The position numbers and the translations under genes are program-made. From Amycolatopsis jejuensis (GTDB taxonomy: Bacteria; Actinomycetota; Actinomycetes; Mycobacteriales; Pseudonocardiaceae), in assembly GCF_000717335.1 (NCBI RefSeq), contig NZ_JNYZ01000014.1, forward strand, positions 124,001 to 188,000: 64,000 nucleotides of DNA. Reading direction: 5' to 3'. The notes under the pieces were generated by a model that saw only the letters and a list, made by a program, of their open reading frames with translations, ran no database searches and was not told the origin of the DNA. This document shows, piece by piece, positions 48,538 through 58,862 of the stretch (the first letter of the stretch is position 1; every line of letters begins with the position of its first letter).

Positions 48538-49026
48538 TCAGTCTTCTTTGGACGGCCGGGCTTCCGGCGGGAGGACGCCCCAGTCGATGAGCTGCTCGGT
48601 GAGCTCGCCGGGCGTCATGTCGTAGATGATGGCCAGCGAGCGCAGGTCCTCGGTGCGGATGGAGAGCACCTTGCCGTTGTAGTCGCCGCGCTGGCTCTGG
48701 ATCGTGGCTGCGTACCGCGCCAGCGGGCCGACCTTTTCCGCCGGTAGCTGCTGGAGCCGCTCCAGGTTGATCACGATCTTCGTGGCCGGCTCGGCACCCG
48801 ACGGTACCCTGCCCTCCGGCAGCAGTTCGACCACCGGCACCCCGTAGAAGTCCGCCAGCTCGGCCAGCTTCTGCACGGTGACGGCCCGGTCGCCACGCTC
48901 GTACGAGCCGACCACGACAGCCTTCCACCGCCCGCCGGACTTCTGCTCGACCCCGTGCAGGGACAGGCCTTGCTGCTGGCGGATCCCGCGGAGCTTGGCC
49001 CCGAGCGCCTTGGCGTAATCGCCCAT
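48538..49026 (-). CDS. bldD: BldD-family c-di-GMP-responsive developmental regulator
   Basis: The 162-residue protein has an N-terminal XRE-type helix-turn-helix (LRGIRQQQGLSLHGVEQKSG) and a C-terminal domain with RGDYNGKVLSIRTEDL, the RxD-X8-RxxxD cyclic-di-GMP binding signature of Streptomyces BldD. It would repress development genes when bound to tetrameric c-di-GMP. The 260 bases between it and pyrR hold both promoters; the segment 49090-49130 is AT-richer. Confidence 0.92.
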   Translation of the reverse strand: MGDYAKALGAKLRGIRQQQGLSLHGVEQKSGGRWKAVVVGSYERGDRAVTVQKLAELADFYGVPVVELLPEGRVPSGAEPATKIVINLERLQQLPAEKVGPLARYAATIQSQRGDYNGKVLSIRTEDLRSLAIIYDMTPGELTEQLIDWGVLPPEARPSKED

Positions 49027-49240
49027 CTGGTGGTTCTCCGTTTCCTCACCCCGCGCCGGCCGGGAGGACCGGGCCGGGGACTCCTCGAGTCGAATACTCA
49101 GAGTAATGGTTACGCATAGTTGTCACCAGGTCAAGCAGAAGGTCCGTCCACGCAGGTGGCGGCGGGGTGCGGACCACCCGGAAGACTGATTGACGGGTCC
49201 TGCTACTGTCGGTGCGGTTTCCGGCAGCAGCCGGGCAACC

Positions 49241-49284
49241 GACGTCCTTTAAGGACCCGTCCAGAGAGGCGGGGAAGGAGGTCC
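49241..49284 (+). promoter_or_regulatory. PyrR-binding mRNA leader of the pyr operon
   Basis: The leader contains TCCAGAGAGGC (49260-49270), matching the PyrR RNA-binding loop. GGACC at 49253-49257 can pair with GGTCC at 49280-49284, closing a hairpin that includes the GGAAGGAGG ribosome binding site of pyrR. This fits translational repression by UMP-bound PyrR, as described for mycobacteria, rather than Bacillus-type attenuation. No terminator hairpin with T-run is seen. Confidence 0.75.
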
Positions 49285-49287
49285 GCC

Positions 49288-49884
49288 TTGTCGTCACGTC
49301 CGCGTGGCGCGGCGGGACCGGCGGGAGAGCGCGAGCTGCTTTCCGCCGGCGATGTCGCGCGCACGATCGCCCGGATGGCCCACCAGGTCATCGAAAAGAC
49401 CGCGCTGGGCGCCGGTCCGCCGGAGCAGTACCCGGTGCTGCTCGGCATTCCCACCCGCGGCACTCCGCTGGCCGCGCGCCTGGCCGCCAAGATCGGCGAG
49501 TTCGCCGGAGTCACGCCGCCGCACGGCGCCCTCGACGTCACCCTCTACCGCGACGATCTCCGCCGCCGTCCGCCGCGCGCGCTTGAGCAGACGCAGCTGC
49601 CGCCGGACGGGATCGACGAGCGGGTGGTCATCCTCGTCGACGACGTCCTGTTCTCCGGCCGCACCATCCGAGCCGCCCTCGACGCCCTGCGCGACCACGG
49701 CCGTCCACGTGCCGTGCAGCTCGCCGTGCTCGTCGACCGCGGGCATCGCGAGCTGCCGATCAGGGCCGACTATGTCGGGAAGAACGTGCCCACTGCGCGG
49801 GCGGAAGGCGTCTCCGTGCTGCTGTCCGAAACGGACGGCCGGGACGCGGTGCTGCTGCGCGCGCCGGAAGGAGAGACCCGGTGA
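49288..49884 (+). CDS. pyrR: Bifunctional pyr operon regulator/uracil phosphoribosyltransferase
   Basis: The 198-residue protein has the PRPP-binding motif [29 protein letters not shown] and [10 protein letters not shown], typical of PyrR. It senses UMP/UTP and binds the pyr mRNA. TTG 49288 follows GGAAGGAGG at five bases and is preferred; the upstream open frame covers the leader hairpin. It is coupled to pyrB by GTGA. Confidence 0.92.
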   Translation: MSSRPRGAAGPAGERELLSAGDVARTIARMAHQVIEKTALGAGPPEQYPVLLGIPTRGTPLAARLAAKIGEFAGVTPPHGALDVTLYRDDLRRRPPRALEQTQLPPDGIDERVVILVDDVLFSGRTIRAALDALRDHGRPRAVQLAVLVDRGHRELPIRADYVGKNVPTARAEGVSVLLSETDGRDAVLLRAPEGETR

Positions 49885-50813
49885 AGCACCTGCTCGCCAC
49901 CGACGGCCTCGACGCGGCCACCGCCACGGCCGTCCTCGACACTGCCGACGAGCTGAAGCACACGCTGCTCGGCCGCGAGGTCCGCAAGCTGCCGACATTG
50001 CGCGGCCGCACGGTGATCACGCTGTTCTACGAGAACTCCACGCGCACCCGGGTGTCGTTCGAGATCGCCGGGAAGTGGATGAGCGCGGATGTGATCAACG
50101 TCTCGGCGTCCAGCTCGTCGGTGAACAAGGGCGAGTCGCTGCGGGACACCGCGCTCACGCTGGCCGCCGCGGGAGCCGATTGCGTGATCATCCGGCATCC
50201 GGCATCGGGCGCCGCGCACCGGCTGTCCGGCTGGCTCGCCGAAGCGGGCACCGCGGTGGTCAATGCGGGCGACGGCACGCACGAGCACCCCACCCAGGCG
50301 CTCCTCGACGCCGCCACCTTGCGCGAACGCCTCGGGTCGCTGAAGGACCGCCGGATCGCGATCGTCGGCGACGTCGTGCACAGTCGCGTCGCGCGGTCGA
50401 ACATCCACCTGCTCAGCACCCTCGGCGCGGAAGTGGTGCTCGTCGCGCCGCCGACGCTGCTGCCGGTCGGCGTGGAAAGGCTCCCGGTCACCGTGTCGCA
50501 CGACCTCGACGCCGAACTGCCCGCAGTCGACGCGGTGATGATGCTGCGTGTTCAGGCGGAGCGAATGCACGGGGGCTTTTTCCCTTCGTCACGCGAGTAT
50601 TCGATCGCCTACGGCCTGTCCGAGCGCCGCCAAACGCTGCTGCCGGAGCACGCCGTGGTGCTGCACCCCGGTCCGATGCTGCGCGGGATGGAGATCGCTT
50701 CGGCGGTCGCGGATTCCCCGGCGTCGGCCGTCACCGAACAGGTCCGCAACGGCGTGCACGTACGCATGGCGGTCCTGTACCACCTGCTGGCCAGCGAAGG
50801 AGTTGCCGCGTGA
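49881..50813 (+). CDS. pyrB: Aspartate carbamoyltransferase catalytic subunit
   Basis: The 310-residue enzyme forms carbamoyl-aspartate. The carbamoyl-phosphate motif [24 protein letters not shown] and LHPGPMLRG are intact. No PyrI-type regulatory subunit gene follows. Coupled to both neighbours by GTGA overlaps. Confidence 0.94.
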   Translation: MKHLLATDGLDAATATAVLDTADELKHTLLGREVRKLPTLRGRTVITLFYENSTRTRVSFEIAGKWMSADVINVSASSSSVNKGESLRDTALTLAAAGADCVIIRHPASGAAHRLSGWLAEAGTAVVNAGDGTHEHPTQALLDAATLRERLGSLKDRRIAIVGDVVHSRVARSNIHLLSTLGAEVVLVAPPTLLPVGVERLPVTVSHDLDAELPAVDAVMMLRVQAERMHGGFFPSSREYSIAYGLSERRQTLLPEHAVVLHPGPMLRGMEIASAVADSPASAVTEQVRNGVHVRMAVLYHLLASEGVAA

Positions 50814-52096
50814 GCCTCGTGATCAAGGGCGCCCGCCCGTACGGCGAAGGTGAGCCGGTCGACATCCTGGTCGAGGACGGTGTCATCGCAGCGATCGGCG
50901 CAGTGCGCGTGCCCGAGGACGCCGACGTGCTCGACGCCGCCGGTCAGGTCCTGCTGCCCGGGTTCGTCGACCTGCACACGCACCTGCGCGAGCCGGGCCG
51001 CGAGGACACCGAGACCATCGACACCGGATCCGCCGCAGCCGCGCTCGGCGGGTACACCGCGGTGTTCGCCATGGCCAACACCGATCCGGTGGCCGACAAC
51101 GCGCTCGTCACCGACCACGTGTGGCGGCGCGGACAGGAGGTCGGGCTGGTCGACGTGCATCCGGTCGGCGCGGTCACGGTCGGGCTCAAGGGCGAGAAGC
51201 TCGCCGAACTCGGCACGATGGCCAAGGGCACCGCGGGGGTACGGGTGTTCTCCGACGACGGCGTGTGCGTCGCCGACCCGCTGCTGATGCGCCGTGCGCT
51301 GGAGTACTCCACGGCGCTCGACGCGGTGATCGCCCAGCATGCCGAGGAACCGCGGCTTACCGTCGGCGCGCAGGCGCACGAGGGGGAGCAGGCCACGCGG
51401 CTCGGGTACCCGGGCTGGCCGGCGTCGGCGGAGGAGTCGATCGTCGCGCGGGACTGCCTGCTGGCGCTGCACGCGAACGCGCGGCTGCACGTGTGTCACG
51501 TGTCCACCGCGGGCACGGTCGACGTGTTGCGCTGGGCGAAGGAGCGTGGCACGAAGGTGTCCGCCGAGGTCACGCCGCACCACCTGCTGCTCACCGACGA
51601 TCGGCTCGAGACCTACGACCCGGTCAACAAGGTCAACCCGCCGCTGCGCACCGGCGGCGACGCGGAGAAGCTGCGGGCCGCGCTGGCCGAGGGCGTCGTG
51701 GACTGCGTCGCCACCGACCACGCGCCGCACGCTCCGCAGGACAAGGACACCGAGTGGAGCGCGGCCCGGCCCGGCATGCTCGGGCTGCAGACGGCGCTGT
51801 CGGTGGTCGTTGAGACGATGGTCAAGCCCGGCCTGCTCGACTGGCGCGGCGTGGCCCGGGTGCTGAGCGAGCGGCCCGCCGAGATCGGGAACCTGGCTGA
51901 GCACGGCCGTCCGATCGAGGTCGGCGAGGCGGCGAACCTCGCGCTGGTCGACCCGGATGCCGAGTGGACCGTGCACGGCGCCGAGCTCGCGAGCATCGCG
52001 GCCAACACCCCGTACGAGGGAATGCGGCTGCCCGGCGTGGTGACGGCCACCGTGCTGCGCGGGCGGATCACCGCGCGCGAAGGGAAGATCTGCTGA
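50810..52096 (+). CDS. pyrC: Dihydroorotase (class I type)
   Basis: The 428-residue zinc amidohydrolase closes carbamoyl-aspartate to dihydroorotate. [13 protein letters not shown] has the first metal histidines, HVCHVST and HAEEPRL further ligands, and [14 protein letters not shown] the catalytic Asp region. GTG 50810 overlaps the pyrB stop; the longer open frame into pyrR/pyrB is rejected. Confidence 0.94.
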   Translation: MSLVIKGARPYGEGEPVDILVEDGVIAAIGAVRVPEDADVLDAAGQVLLPGFVDLHTHLREPGREDTETIDTGSAAAALGGYTAVFAMANTDPVADNALVTDHVWRRGQEVGLVDVHPVGAVTVGLKGEKLAELGTMAKGTAGVRVFSDDGVCVADPLLMRRALEYSTALDAVIAQHAEEPRLTVGAQAHEGEQATRLGYPGWPASAEESIVARDCLLALHANARLHVCHVSTAGTVDVLRWAKERGTKVSAEVTPHHLLLTDDRLETYDPVNKVNPPLRTGGDAEKLRAALAEGVVDCVATDHAPHAPQDKDTEWSAARPGMLGLQTALSVVVETMVKPGLLDWRGVARVLSERPAEIGNLAEHGRPIEVGEAANLALVDPDAEWTVHGAELASIAANTPYEGMRLPGVVTATVLRGRITAREGKIC

Positions 52097-52599
52097 TGGA
52101 CCGGCTCCTTCTCGTCCTCGGAATCGTCGTCTTCTTCCTGCTGTGCCTCTGGGGCATGTGGGTGGGCTGGCGGCGCAAGTCGCGGTCGCAGAGTGCCGTC
52201 GTGCCGCCGTTCCCGGAAATCCCGGCCGACCCCGGCGAGGTCCGGCTGGAGTCCACCGGCCTGTACCTGAGCACGACCTTCGCGGGCAACTGGCAGGACC
52301 GGATCGTCACGCGCGGCGCGGGTTTGCGTACCGGCGCGGTCTGGCGGCTGCACTCCGGCGGCATCGCGGTGGAACGCGGTGGCGCGCCGGACTTCTGGAT
52401 CCCGCGCGCGTCCGTCACCGGCGTCCGCCGGGATTCGCGGATCGCCGGGAAGGTGATGGGCACCGACGCGCTGCTCGTGGTCACCTGGCGGCTCGGTGAC
52501 CTCGAACTGGACACCGGGTTCCGCGGCGACGACCTGGACGACTATCCACAGTGGATAGACAAGCTTACCGATCACGACATCAAGGGAGGTGCCCAGTGA
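52096..52599 (+). CDS. Membrane-anchored PH-like domain protein of the pyr operon
   Basis: The 167-residue protein has an N-terminal transmembrane helix (LLLVLGIVVFFLLCLWGMWVG) and a beta-rich domain like bacterial PH domains (GLYLSTTFAGNWQDRI; GTDALLVVTWRLGDLELDT). An equivalent gene sits between pyrC and carA in other actinobacteria. Its function is unknown. The ATG overlaps the pyrC stop (TGATG) and its stop overlaps carA. Confidence 0.8.
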   Translation: MDRLLLVLGIVVFFLLCLWGMWVGWRRKSRSQSAVVPPFPEIPADPGEVRLESTGLYLSTTFAGNWQDRIVTRGAGLRTGAVWRLHSGGIAVERGGAPDFWIPRASVTGVRRDSRIAGKVMGTDALLVVTWRLGDLELDTGFRGDDLDDYPQWIDKLTDHDIKGGAQ

Positions 52600-53723
52600 G
52601 CACCGGCACGCGCGGCCCCGCCGCCCTGGTTCTCGAAGACGGCCGGGTGTTCCGCGGCGCGGCGTACGGCGCGCGCGGGCGCACGCTCGGCGAGGCGGTG
52701 TTCTGCACCGGCATGACCGGGTACCAGGAGACGCTCACCGATCCGTCCTACCACCGGCAGATCGTGGTGCAGACCGCGCCGCAGATCGGCAACACCGGCT
52801 GGAACGACGAGGACGACGAATCGGCCCGGATCTGGGTTTCCGGTTACGTGGTCCGCGATCCCGCGCGCACGCCGTCGAACTGGCGGGCCACGCGGACGCT
52901 CGACGAGGAGCTGGTACGCCAGGGCGTCGTCGGGATTTCCGAGGTGGACACCCGCACCCTCACCCGGCACCTGCGCGAACAGGGCGCGATGCGAGCGGGC
53001 GTGTTCTCCGGCGACGCGCTGGGCAGTGACGAGCAGATGGTCGCCGAGGTGCTGGCCAGCCCGCCGATGAAGGGCGCGGACCTGGCGGGCGAGGTCTCCA
53101 CGGACCAGCCGTACGTGGTTTCCGCGCAGGGCGAACGCCGGTTCCGCGTGGCCGCACTGGACCTTGGCATCAAGTCGAACACCCCGAGGCTCATGACCCA
53201 GCGCGGGATCGAGGTGCACGTCCTGCCGAGCAGCACGAGCGCCGAAGACCTCCTGGCCCTGTCCCCGGACGGCGTGTTCCTGTCGAACGGCCCCGGCGAC
53301 CCGGCGACCACCGCACACGCGACCGCGCTCACGAAAACGGTGCTGGAGCAACGGATCCCACTGTTCGGCATCTGCTTCGGCAACCAGATCCTGGGCCGCG
53401 CACTGGGCCTGGGCACGTACAAGATGCGCTACGGCCACCGGGGCATCAACATCCCGGTGATCGACGTGGCCACCGGTCGCGTCGCGATCACGGCGCAGAA
53501 CCACGGTTTCGCGCTGGAGGGTGAGCCGGGTCAGCGCTTCGATTCCCCTTACGGAGCCGCGCAAATCAGCCATTACTGCCCGAATGACGACACCGTGGAA
53601 GGTGTCCGCGCATTCGATGTACCGGCGTTTTCGGTGCAGTACCACCCTGAAGCGGCAGCCGGTCCCCACGACGCGGCACCGCTGTTCGATGAATTCGTTG
53701 AGTTGATGGAGAAAACCCGGTGA
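52596..53723 (+). CDS. carA: Carbamoyl-phosphate synthase small (glutaminase) subunit
   Basis: The 375-residue subunit hydrolyses glutamine and channels ammonia to CarB. The class I glutaminase nucleophile Cys is in PLFGICFGNQILG, and the His-Glu pair in VQYHPEAAAG. AAGGGAGGT lies before GTG 52596. Unusually, the next gene is not carB: an ATPase gene starts within its stop codon (GTGA). Confidence 0.95.
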   Translation: MSTGTRGPAALVLEDGRVFRGAAYGARGRTLGEAVFCTGMTGYQETLTDPSYHRQIVVQTAPQIGNTGWNDEDDESARIWVSGYVVRDPARTPSNWRATRTLDEELVRQGVVGISEVDTRTLTRHLREQGAMRAGVFSGDALGSDEQMVAEVLASPPMKGADLAGEVSTDQPYVVSAQGERRFRVAALDLGIKSNTPRLMTQRGIEVHVLPSSTSAEDLLALSPDGVFLSNGPGDPATTAHATALTKTVLEQRIPLFGICFGNQILGRALGLGTYKMRYGHRGINIPVIDVATGRVAITAQNHGFALEGEPGQRFDSPYGAAQISHYCPNDDTVEGVRAFDVPAFSVQYHPEAAAGPHDAAPLFDEFVELMEKTR

Positions 53724-54919
53724 CGGCGATACTCGGCCGCGCGGGAATGCTGGTGCCGGCTCCTCGGATCACCCGGGTGCGCCTGGAGAACTATCAGGCG
53801 TTCCAGAGTGTCGAGTTCGACCCCGTCACTCCGCTCTGTGTTTTGCTGGGCCCGAACGGAAGCGGCAAGTCGACGGTCCTCGATGCCCTGCGTTTCCTGA
53901 GTCAGGTCGTCACCGAGGGTCTGCCGGTGGCTGTCGATGCCAGGGGTGGCTTGAGTGAGATCCGCAGTCGCGACTCGTCCGGGCCTGTTCTGGTGGCTGT
54001 CGCCGCGGAGTTCGAAGGGGTCAGGTTCGATTACCGCGTGGCAGTCGACGAGCGGGACGACGGCTTGGTCTTCGCGGAGGAAACCCTGGCTGCAGGGCCG
54101 GTCGGCGGCTCCATCCGGCCGGTCCTGGAATTCCATGGCGGCAGTGGTGCCGTGCACGGTGCCGCTGCCGAGCCGGAACAGGTTTCGCTGACGAGCCCGG
54201 ACGTGTCCGCGGTCGCCGTGCTCGGTCAGCTGAGCGAGCACGAGGAGATCGCCGGCTTCCGCGAGTTCGTCAGCCGGTGGCACCTGCTCAACCCCGATGC
54301 GGAGCGGATGCGGACCGGGTCCCGCGGAAAGGCCACCCGGCGGCTCTCGCGGGCAGGGGACAATCTGGGGCAGGTCGTCCAGTATCTGCAGGACGAGCAG
54401 CCGGAGACGATGGCGAAGATCATCGAGTCGCTTCGCCGCTACGTTCCCGGCCTCGAAACCGTTCAGCCGCAACGGTTGCCGGACGGTCGCTACATCGTGC
54501 GGCTCAAGGACGTCAATTTCGCCGATCCGATCTACCCGGAAAACATCTCCGACGGCACCTTGAAGCTCCTGGCCCAGCTGGTTGCGCTCCGCGATGCCTT
54601 TCCGGTGCTTCTTCTGGAAGAGCCGGAAAATCAGGTGCACCCGAGGCTGCCGTACCTGCTGGCCGAAGACATCCGGTCGGCGACAGAGCACGCACAGGTC
54701 GTGGTCGCGACGCATTCGCCCTACTTCGTCGACGCGCTGCGGCCCGACGAGGTGTGGATGCTGTTCCGCAACGACAACGGGCGGGCCGAAGCCAAGCGTG
54801 CAGCGGACTTGCCTCGCCTGATGGCGATGGTCGAAGCAGGTGGTGCGCTCGGTGACCTGTGGACCGAAGGCTACTTCGGGCTCGGCGACCCGCTCACGAG
54901 ATCAGGGCGTCCGACGTGA
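53720..54919 (+). CDS. AAA/OLD-type ATPase of a probable two-gene defence module
   Basis: The 399-residue protein is an SMC/ABC-like ATPase of the AAA_15/AAA_21 (OLD-related) kind. Walker A GPNGSGKST is at residues 44-52, the ABC-like signature SDGT at 277-280, Walker B LLLEEPENQVHP with Glu300/Glu301, and the switch His332 in VVATHSPYF. No nuclease domain is fused; the next gene supplies a TOPRIM-like protein, an arrangement seen in AbiL- and PARIS-like anti-phage systems. It starts in the carA stop. Codon third positions are visibly less G/C-rich than in carA and carB, which suggests acquisition. Confidence 0.82.
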   Translation: MTAILGRAGMLVPAPRITRVRLENYQAFQSVEFDPVTPLCVLLGPNGSGKSTVLDALRFLSQVVTEGLPVAVDARGGLSEIRSRDSSGPVLVAVAAEFEGVRFDYRVAVDERDDGLVFAEETLAAGPVGGSIRPVLEFHGGSGAVHGAAAEPEQVSLTSPDVSAVAVLGQLSEHEEIAGFREFVSRWHLLNPDAERMRTGSRGKATRRLSRAGDNLGQVVQYLQDEQPETMAKIIESLRRYVPGLETVQPQRLPDGRYIVRLKDVNFADPIYPENISDGTLKLLAQLVALRDAFPVLLLEEPENQVHPRLPYLLAEDIRSATEHAQVVVATHSPYFVDALRPDEVWMLFRNDNGRAEAKRAADLPRLMAMVEAGGALGDLWTEGYFGLGDPLTRSGRPT

Positions 54920-55545
54920 TCGAGCAGCCGATCACCCTGGAGATTCTGGTCGAGGAGCAGTCGGCCAAGACCGCGCTGGAGATCCTGGTGCCGAAGATCG
55001 TGCCGGGACTGCGGCCCGACATCTTCGAGTTCCGGGGCAAGGACACCTTGCTCAGGCAGCTGCCGCGTCGGCTGGCCGGGTACGCGGCGCGGGCGAGATG
55101 GGAATCGGTAAAGGTCGTCGTGCTCGTCGACCGGGACAACCAGGATTGTGCTGCCCTCAAGGAGGAGCTCGAGGGCATGGCCAAGGCCGCCGGAGTGCCG
55201 ACCCGGGCAAGCGCGCCGACCGGTTTCACCCTGCTGAACCGGATCGTCGTGGAGGAGCTGGAGGCCTGGTTTCTCGGTGATGTACCTGCTTTGCGGGCGG
55301 CCTACCCCCGTGTCCCGCCGGGCCTCGCCCGGCAGGAGGCATTTCGTGATCCCGACGATGTTTCCGGTGGTACCTGGCAGGCGTTGGAGCGGGTGCTCAT
55401 CAAGCACGGCTACCACCGGCCCCGGCTGCAGAAGGTGCTGGCCGCCACCGACATCGCACCGCACATGGATGTCGAGAACAATCGCTCCCCGAGTTTCCGG
55501 GCTTTCCGTGATGGAATCCGGCGCCTGGTGAAAGAAGGAAACTGA
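54916..55545 (+). CDS. DUF4276 family (TOPRIM-like) protein, partner of the upstream ATPase
   Basis: The 209-residue protein fits DUF4276, proposed to have a TOPRIM-like fold. Candidate catalytic acids are Glu13/Glu14 in LVEEQSAK and Asp72/Asp74 in VLVDRDNQD, the E...DxD pattern of TOPRIM nucleases. The segment [11 protein letters not shown] is also typical of the family. GTG 54916 overlaps the ATPase stop (GTGA), and the TGA overlaps the carB ATG (TGATG). Nuclease or toxin activity is inferred, not shown. Confidence 0.8.
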   Translation: MIEQPITLEILVEEQSAKTALEILVPKIVPGLRPDIFEFRGKDTLLRQLPRRLAGYAARARWESVKVVVLVDRDNQDCAALKEELEGMAKAAGVPTRASAPTGFTLLNRIVVEELEAWFLGDVPALRAAYPRVPPGLARQEAFRDPDDVSGGTWQALERVLIKHGYHRPRLQKVLAATDIAPHMDVENNRSPSFRAFRDGIRRLVKEGN

Positions 55546-58500
55546 TGCCGAAGAGGACGGACATCCAGCACGTGCTGGTGATCGGCTCCGGGCCGATCGT
55601 GATCGGGCAGGCGGCCGAGTTCGATTACTCCGGGACCCAGGCCTGCCGGGTCCTGCGGAGTGAAGGGCTGCGGGTCAGCCTGGTCAACTCGAATCCCGCG
55701 ACCATCATGACCGACCCCGAGTTCGCGGACGCCACCTACATCGAGCCGGTCACCCCCGACTTCGTCGAGAAGGTCATCGCGGCCGAACGGCCGGACGCGC
55801 TGCTCGCCACGCTCGGCGGGCAGACTGCGCTCAACTGTGCGGTCGCGCTGCACGAGCGCGGGGTGCTGGAGAAGTACGGTGTCGAGCTGATCGGGGCGGA
55901 CATCGACGCCATCCAGCGGGGGGAGGACCGGCAGAAGTTCAAGGACATCGTGCGCACCATCGGGGCCGAGGTGCCGCGCAGCCGCGTCTGTCACGACATG
56001 GCCGAGGTCCGTGCGACCGTCGCCGACCTGGGGCTGCCGGTGGTCATCCGGCCGTCGTTCACCATGGGCGGGCTCGGGTCCGGCTTGGCGTACACCGGCG
56101 AGGACCTGGAGCGGCTCGCGTCCACCGGGCTTGCCGAGTCGCCGGTCACCGAGGTGCTCATCGAGGAGAGCGTGCTCGGCTGGAAGGAGTACGAGCTCGA
56201 GCTGATGCGCGACAAGCACGACAACGTGGTGGTCGTGTGCTCGATCGAGAATGTCGACGCGATGGGCGTGCACACCGGCGATTCCGTCACCGTCGCGCCC
56301 ACGATGACCCTCACCGACCGCGAGTACCAGGTGATGCGCGACGTCGGCATCGCCGTGCTGCGCGAGGTCGGCGTGGACACCGGCGGCTGCAACATCCAGT
56401 TCGCGATCAACCCGCGCGACGGCCGGATGGTCGTCATCGAGATGAACCCGCGCGTGTCGCGCAGCAGTGCGCTCGCGTCGAAGGCCACCGGGTTCCCGAT
56501 CGCCAAGATCGCCGCGAAGCTCGCCATCGGGTACACGCTCGACGAGATCCGCAACGACATCACCGGCGAGACCCCCGCGGCCTTCGAACCGACACTCGAC
56601 TACGTCGTGGTCAAGGTGCCGCGGTTCGCCTTCGAGAAGTTCCCCGGTGCGGACCCGACGCTCACCACCACGATGAAATCCGTCGGCGAGGCGATGTCGT
56701 TCGGCCGCAGTTTCCCGGAAGCGCTCGGCAAAGCGATGCGCTCGATCGAGACGAAGGCCACCGGGTTCTGGACGCTGCCGGACCCCGAGGGCGTCACGCT
56801 GGAGTCCACTTTGGACGCTCTGCGCGTGCCACACGAGGGTCGGCTGTACGAGGTCGAACGGGCGCTGCGGCTCGGCGCGAGTGTCGAGCAGGTGCACGAG
56901 GCGTCCGGGATCGACCCGTGGTTCATCGACCAGATTGCGCTGATCGGGGAGGTCGGCGCGGAGGTGCGCGACGCCCCGGTGCTCGACGGCGACCTGCTTC
57001 GCCGCGCCAAGCGCACGGGCCTGTCCGACCGGCAGGTCGCCGCCCTGCGTCCGGAATTGGCCGGGGAGGACGGCGTCCGCGCGCTACGGCACCGGCTCGG
57101 CGTGCGGCCGGTGTTCAAGACCGTCGACACCTGCGCCGCGGAATTCGCCGCGAAGACGCCGTACCACTACTCGGCTTACGAGACCGATCCTGCGGCCACG
57201 TCGGAGGTCGCCGTGCAGGGCGACAAGCCGAAGGTGCTCATCCTCGGCTCCGGGCCGAACCGGATCGGGCAGGGCATCGAGTTCGACTACTCCTGTGTGC
57301 ACGCGGCGATCGCGTTGCGGGAGGCCGGGTTCGAGGCCGTGATGGTCAACTGCAACCCGGAAACCGTGTCCACCGACTACGACACCTCCGACCGGCTGTA
57401 CTTCGAGCCGCTGTCCTTCGAGGACGTGCTGGAGGTAGTACACGCGGAACAGCAGTCGGGCACCGTCGCGGGAGTCATCGTGCAGCTGGGCGGCCAGACA
57501 CCGCTCGGCCTCGCACAGCGGCTGGCCGACGCCGGGGTCCCGGTGGTCGGGACACCGCCGGAGGCAATCCACCTGGCCGAGGACCGCGGCGCGTTCGGCG
57601 AGGTGCTCACCGGCGCCGGGCTGCCCGCGCCCCGCTACGGCACCGCGACGTCCTTCGCGGGCGCCAAGCGGATCGCCGACGAGATCGGGTACCCGGTGCT
57701 GGTGCGGCCGTCGTACGTGCTCGGCGGGCGCGGGATGGAGATCGTCTACGACGAGGAGACGCTGGCCGGGTACATCCGCCGCGCCACCGAGGTCACGCCG
57801 GAGCATCCGGTGCTGGTCGACCGTTTCCTCGACGACGCAATCGAAATCGACGTCGACGCGCTCTTCGACGGCGAAGACCTGTACCTCGGCGGCGTGATGG
57901 AGCACATCGAGGAAGCCGGGATCCACTCCGGTGACTCGTCGTGCGCACTGCCGCCGATCACCCTCGGTGCACAGGATCTCGAAGCGGTTCGCCGGTCCAC
58001 CGAAGCGATTGCGCGCGGCGTCGGTGTGCGCGGGCTGTTGAACGTGCAGTACGCGCTCAAGGACGACGTGCTGTACGTGCTGGAGGCGAACCCGCGGGCC
58101 TCGCGCACCGTGCCGTTCGTTTCGAAGGCCACCGCGGTACCGCTGGCGAAGGCGGCGGCGCTGATCATGACGGGCTCGTCGATCAAGGACCTGCGTGCGT
58201 CCGGCGTACTGCCCGCGGAGGGCGACGGCGGCCGGATGCCGTCCGATTCGCCGGTTGCGGTGAAGGAAGCCGTGCTGCCGTTCCACCGCTTCCGCACTCC
58301 GGAAGGCCACGGCGTCGACTCGCTGCTCGGGCCGGAGATGAAGTCCACCGGCGAGGTGATGGGCGTCGACGTGTCCTTCGGGAAGGCGTTCGCGAAGTCG
58401 CAAAGCGGTGCGTACGGTTCGCTGCCGACCTCGGGCCGCGTGTTCGTCTCGGTGGCCAACCGCGACAAGCGGTCGATGGTGTTCCCGGTGAAGCGGCTGG

Positions 58501-58862
58501 CGGACCTCGGGTTCGACATCCTCGCCACCGCGGGCACCGCGGAAGTGCTGCGGCGCAACGGGGTCGCCTGTTCGGTGGTGCGCAAGCACTCCGAGCCGGA
58601 CCCGGGTACCGGCGAGCGGAACATCGTGGACGTCATCCTCGACGGTGACGTGAACATGGTCATCAACACGCCGTACGGCAACAGCGGTCCGCGCGTGGAC
58701 GGCTACGAGATCCGTACCGCGGCGGTGTCGCGGGACATCCCGTGCGTCACCACAGTGCAGGGCGCTGCGGCGGCCGTACACGGCATCGAAGCGCTCATAC
58801 GCGGAGACATCGGCGTACGCAGCCTTCAGGACCTTCAGGCCGCGCTTAAGGCGACGTCGTGA
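55545..58862 (+). CDS. carB: Carbamoyl-phosphate synthase large subunit
   Basis: The 1105-residue enzyme has two ATP-grasp halves (first from [20 protein letters not shown], second from [20 protein letters not shown]), a linking oligomerisation domain and a C-terminal MGS-like domain. Length and motifs are normal, so the two-gene insertion before it has not damaged it. Its ATG overlaps the DUF4276 stop by one base, so its expression depends on read-through from carA across the inserted pair unless there is an internal promoter. Confidence 0.96.
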   Translation: MPKRTDIQHVLVIGSGPIVIGQAAEFDYSGTQACRVLRSEGLRVSLVNSNPATIMTDPEFADATYIEPVTPDFVEKVIAAERPDALLATLGGQTALNCAVALHERGVLEKYGVELIGADIDAIQRGEDRQKFKDIVRTIGAEVPRSRVCHDMAEVRATVADLGLPVVIRPSFTMGGLGSGLAYTGEDLERLASTGLAESPVTEVLIEESVLGWKEYELELMRDKHDNVVVVCSIENVDAMGVHTGDSVTVAPTMTLTDREYQVMRDVGIAVLREVGVDTGGCNIQFAINPRDGRMVVIEMNPRVSRSSALASKATGFPIAKIAAKLAIGYTLDEIRNDITGETPAAFEPTLDYVVVKVPRFAFEKFPGADPTLTTTMKSVGEAMSFGRSFPEALGKAMRSIETKATGFWTLPDPEGVTLESTLDALRVPHEGRLYEVERALRLGASVEQVHEASGIDPWFIDQIALIGEVGAEVRDAPVLDGDLLRRAKRTGLSDRQVAALRPELAGEDGVRALRHRLGVRPVFKTVDTCAAEFAAKTPYHYSAYETDPAATSEVAVQGDKPKVLILGSGPNRIGQGIEFDYSCVHAAIALREAGFEAVMVNCNPETVSTDYDTSDRLYFEPLSFEDVLEVVHAEQQSGTVAGVIVQLGGQTPLGLAQRLADAGVPVVGTPPEAIHLAEDRGAFGEVLTGAGLPAPRYGTATSFAGAKRIADEIGYPVLVRPSYVLGGRGMEIVYDEETLAGYIRRATEVTPEHPVLVDRFLDDAIEIDVDALFDGEDLYLGGVMEHIEEAGIHSGDSSCALPPITLGAQDLEAVRRSTEAIARGVGVRGLLNVQYALKDDVLYVLEANPRASRTVPFVSKATAVPLAKAAALIMTGSSIKDLRASGVLPAEGDGGRMPSDSPVAVKEAVLPFHRFRTPEGHGVDSLLGPEMKSTGEVMGVDVSFGKAFAKSQSGAYGSLPTSGRVFVSVANRDKRSMVFPVKRLADLGFDILATAGTAEVLRRNGVACSVVRKHSEPDPGTGERNIVDVILDGDVNMVINTPYGNSGPRVDGYEIRTAAVSRDIPCVTTVQGAAAAVHGIEALIRGDIGVRSLQDLQAALKATS

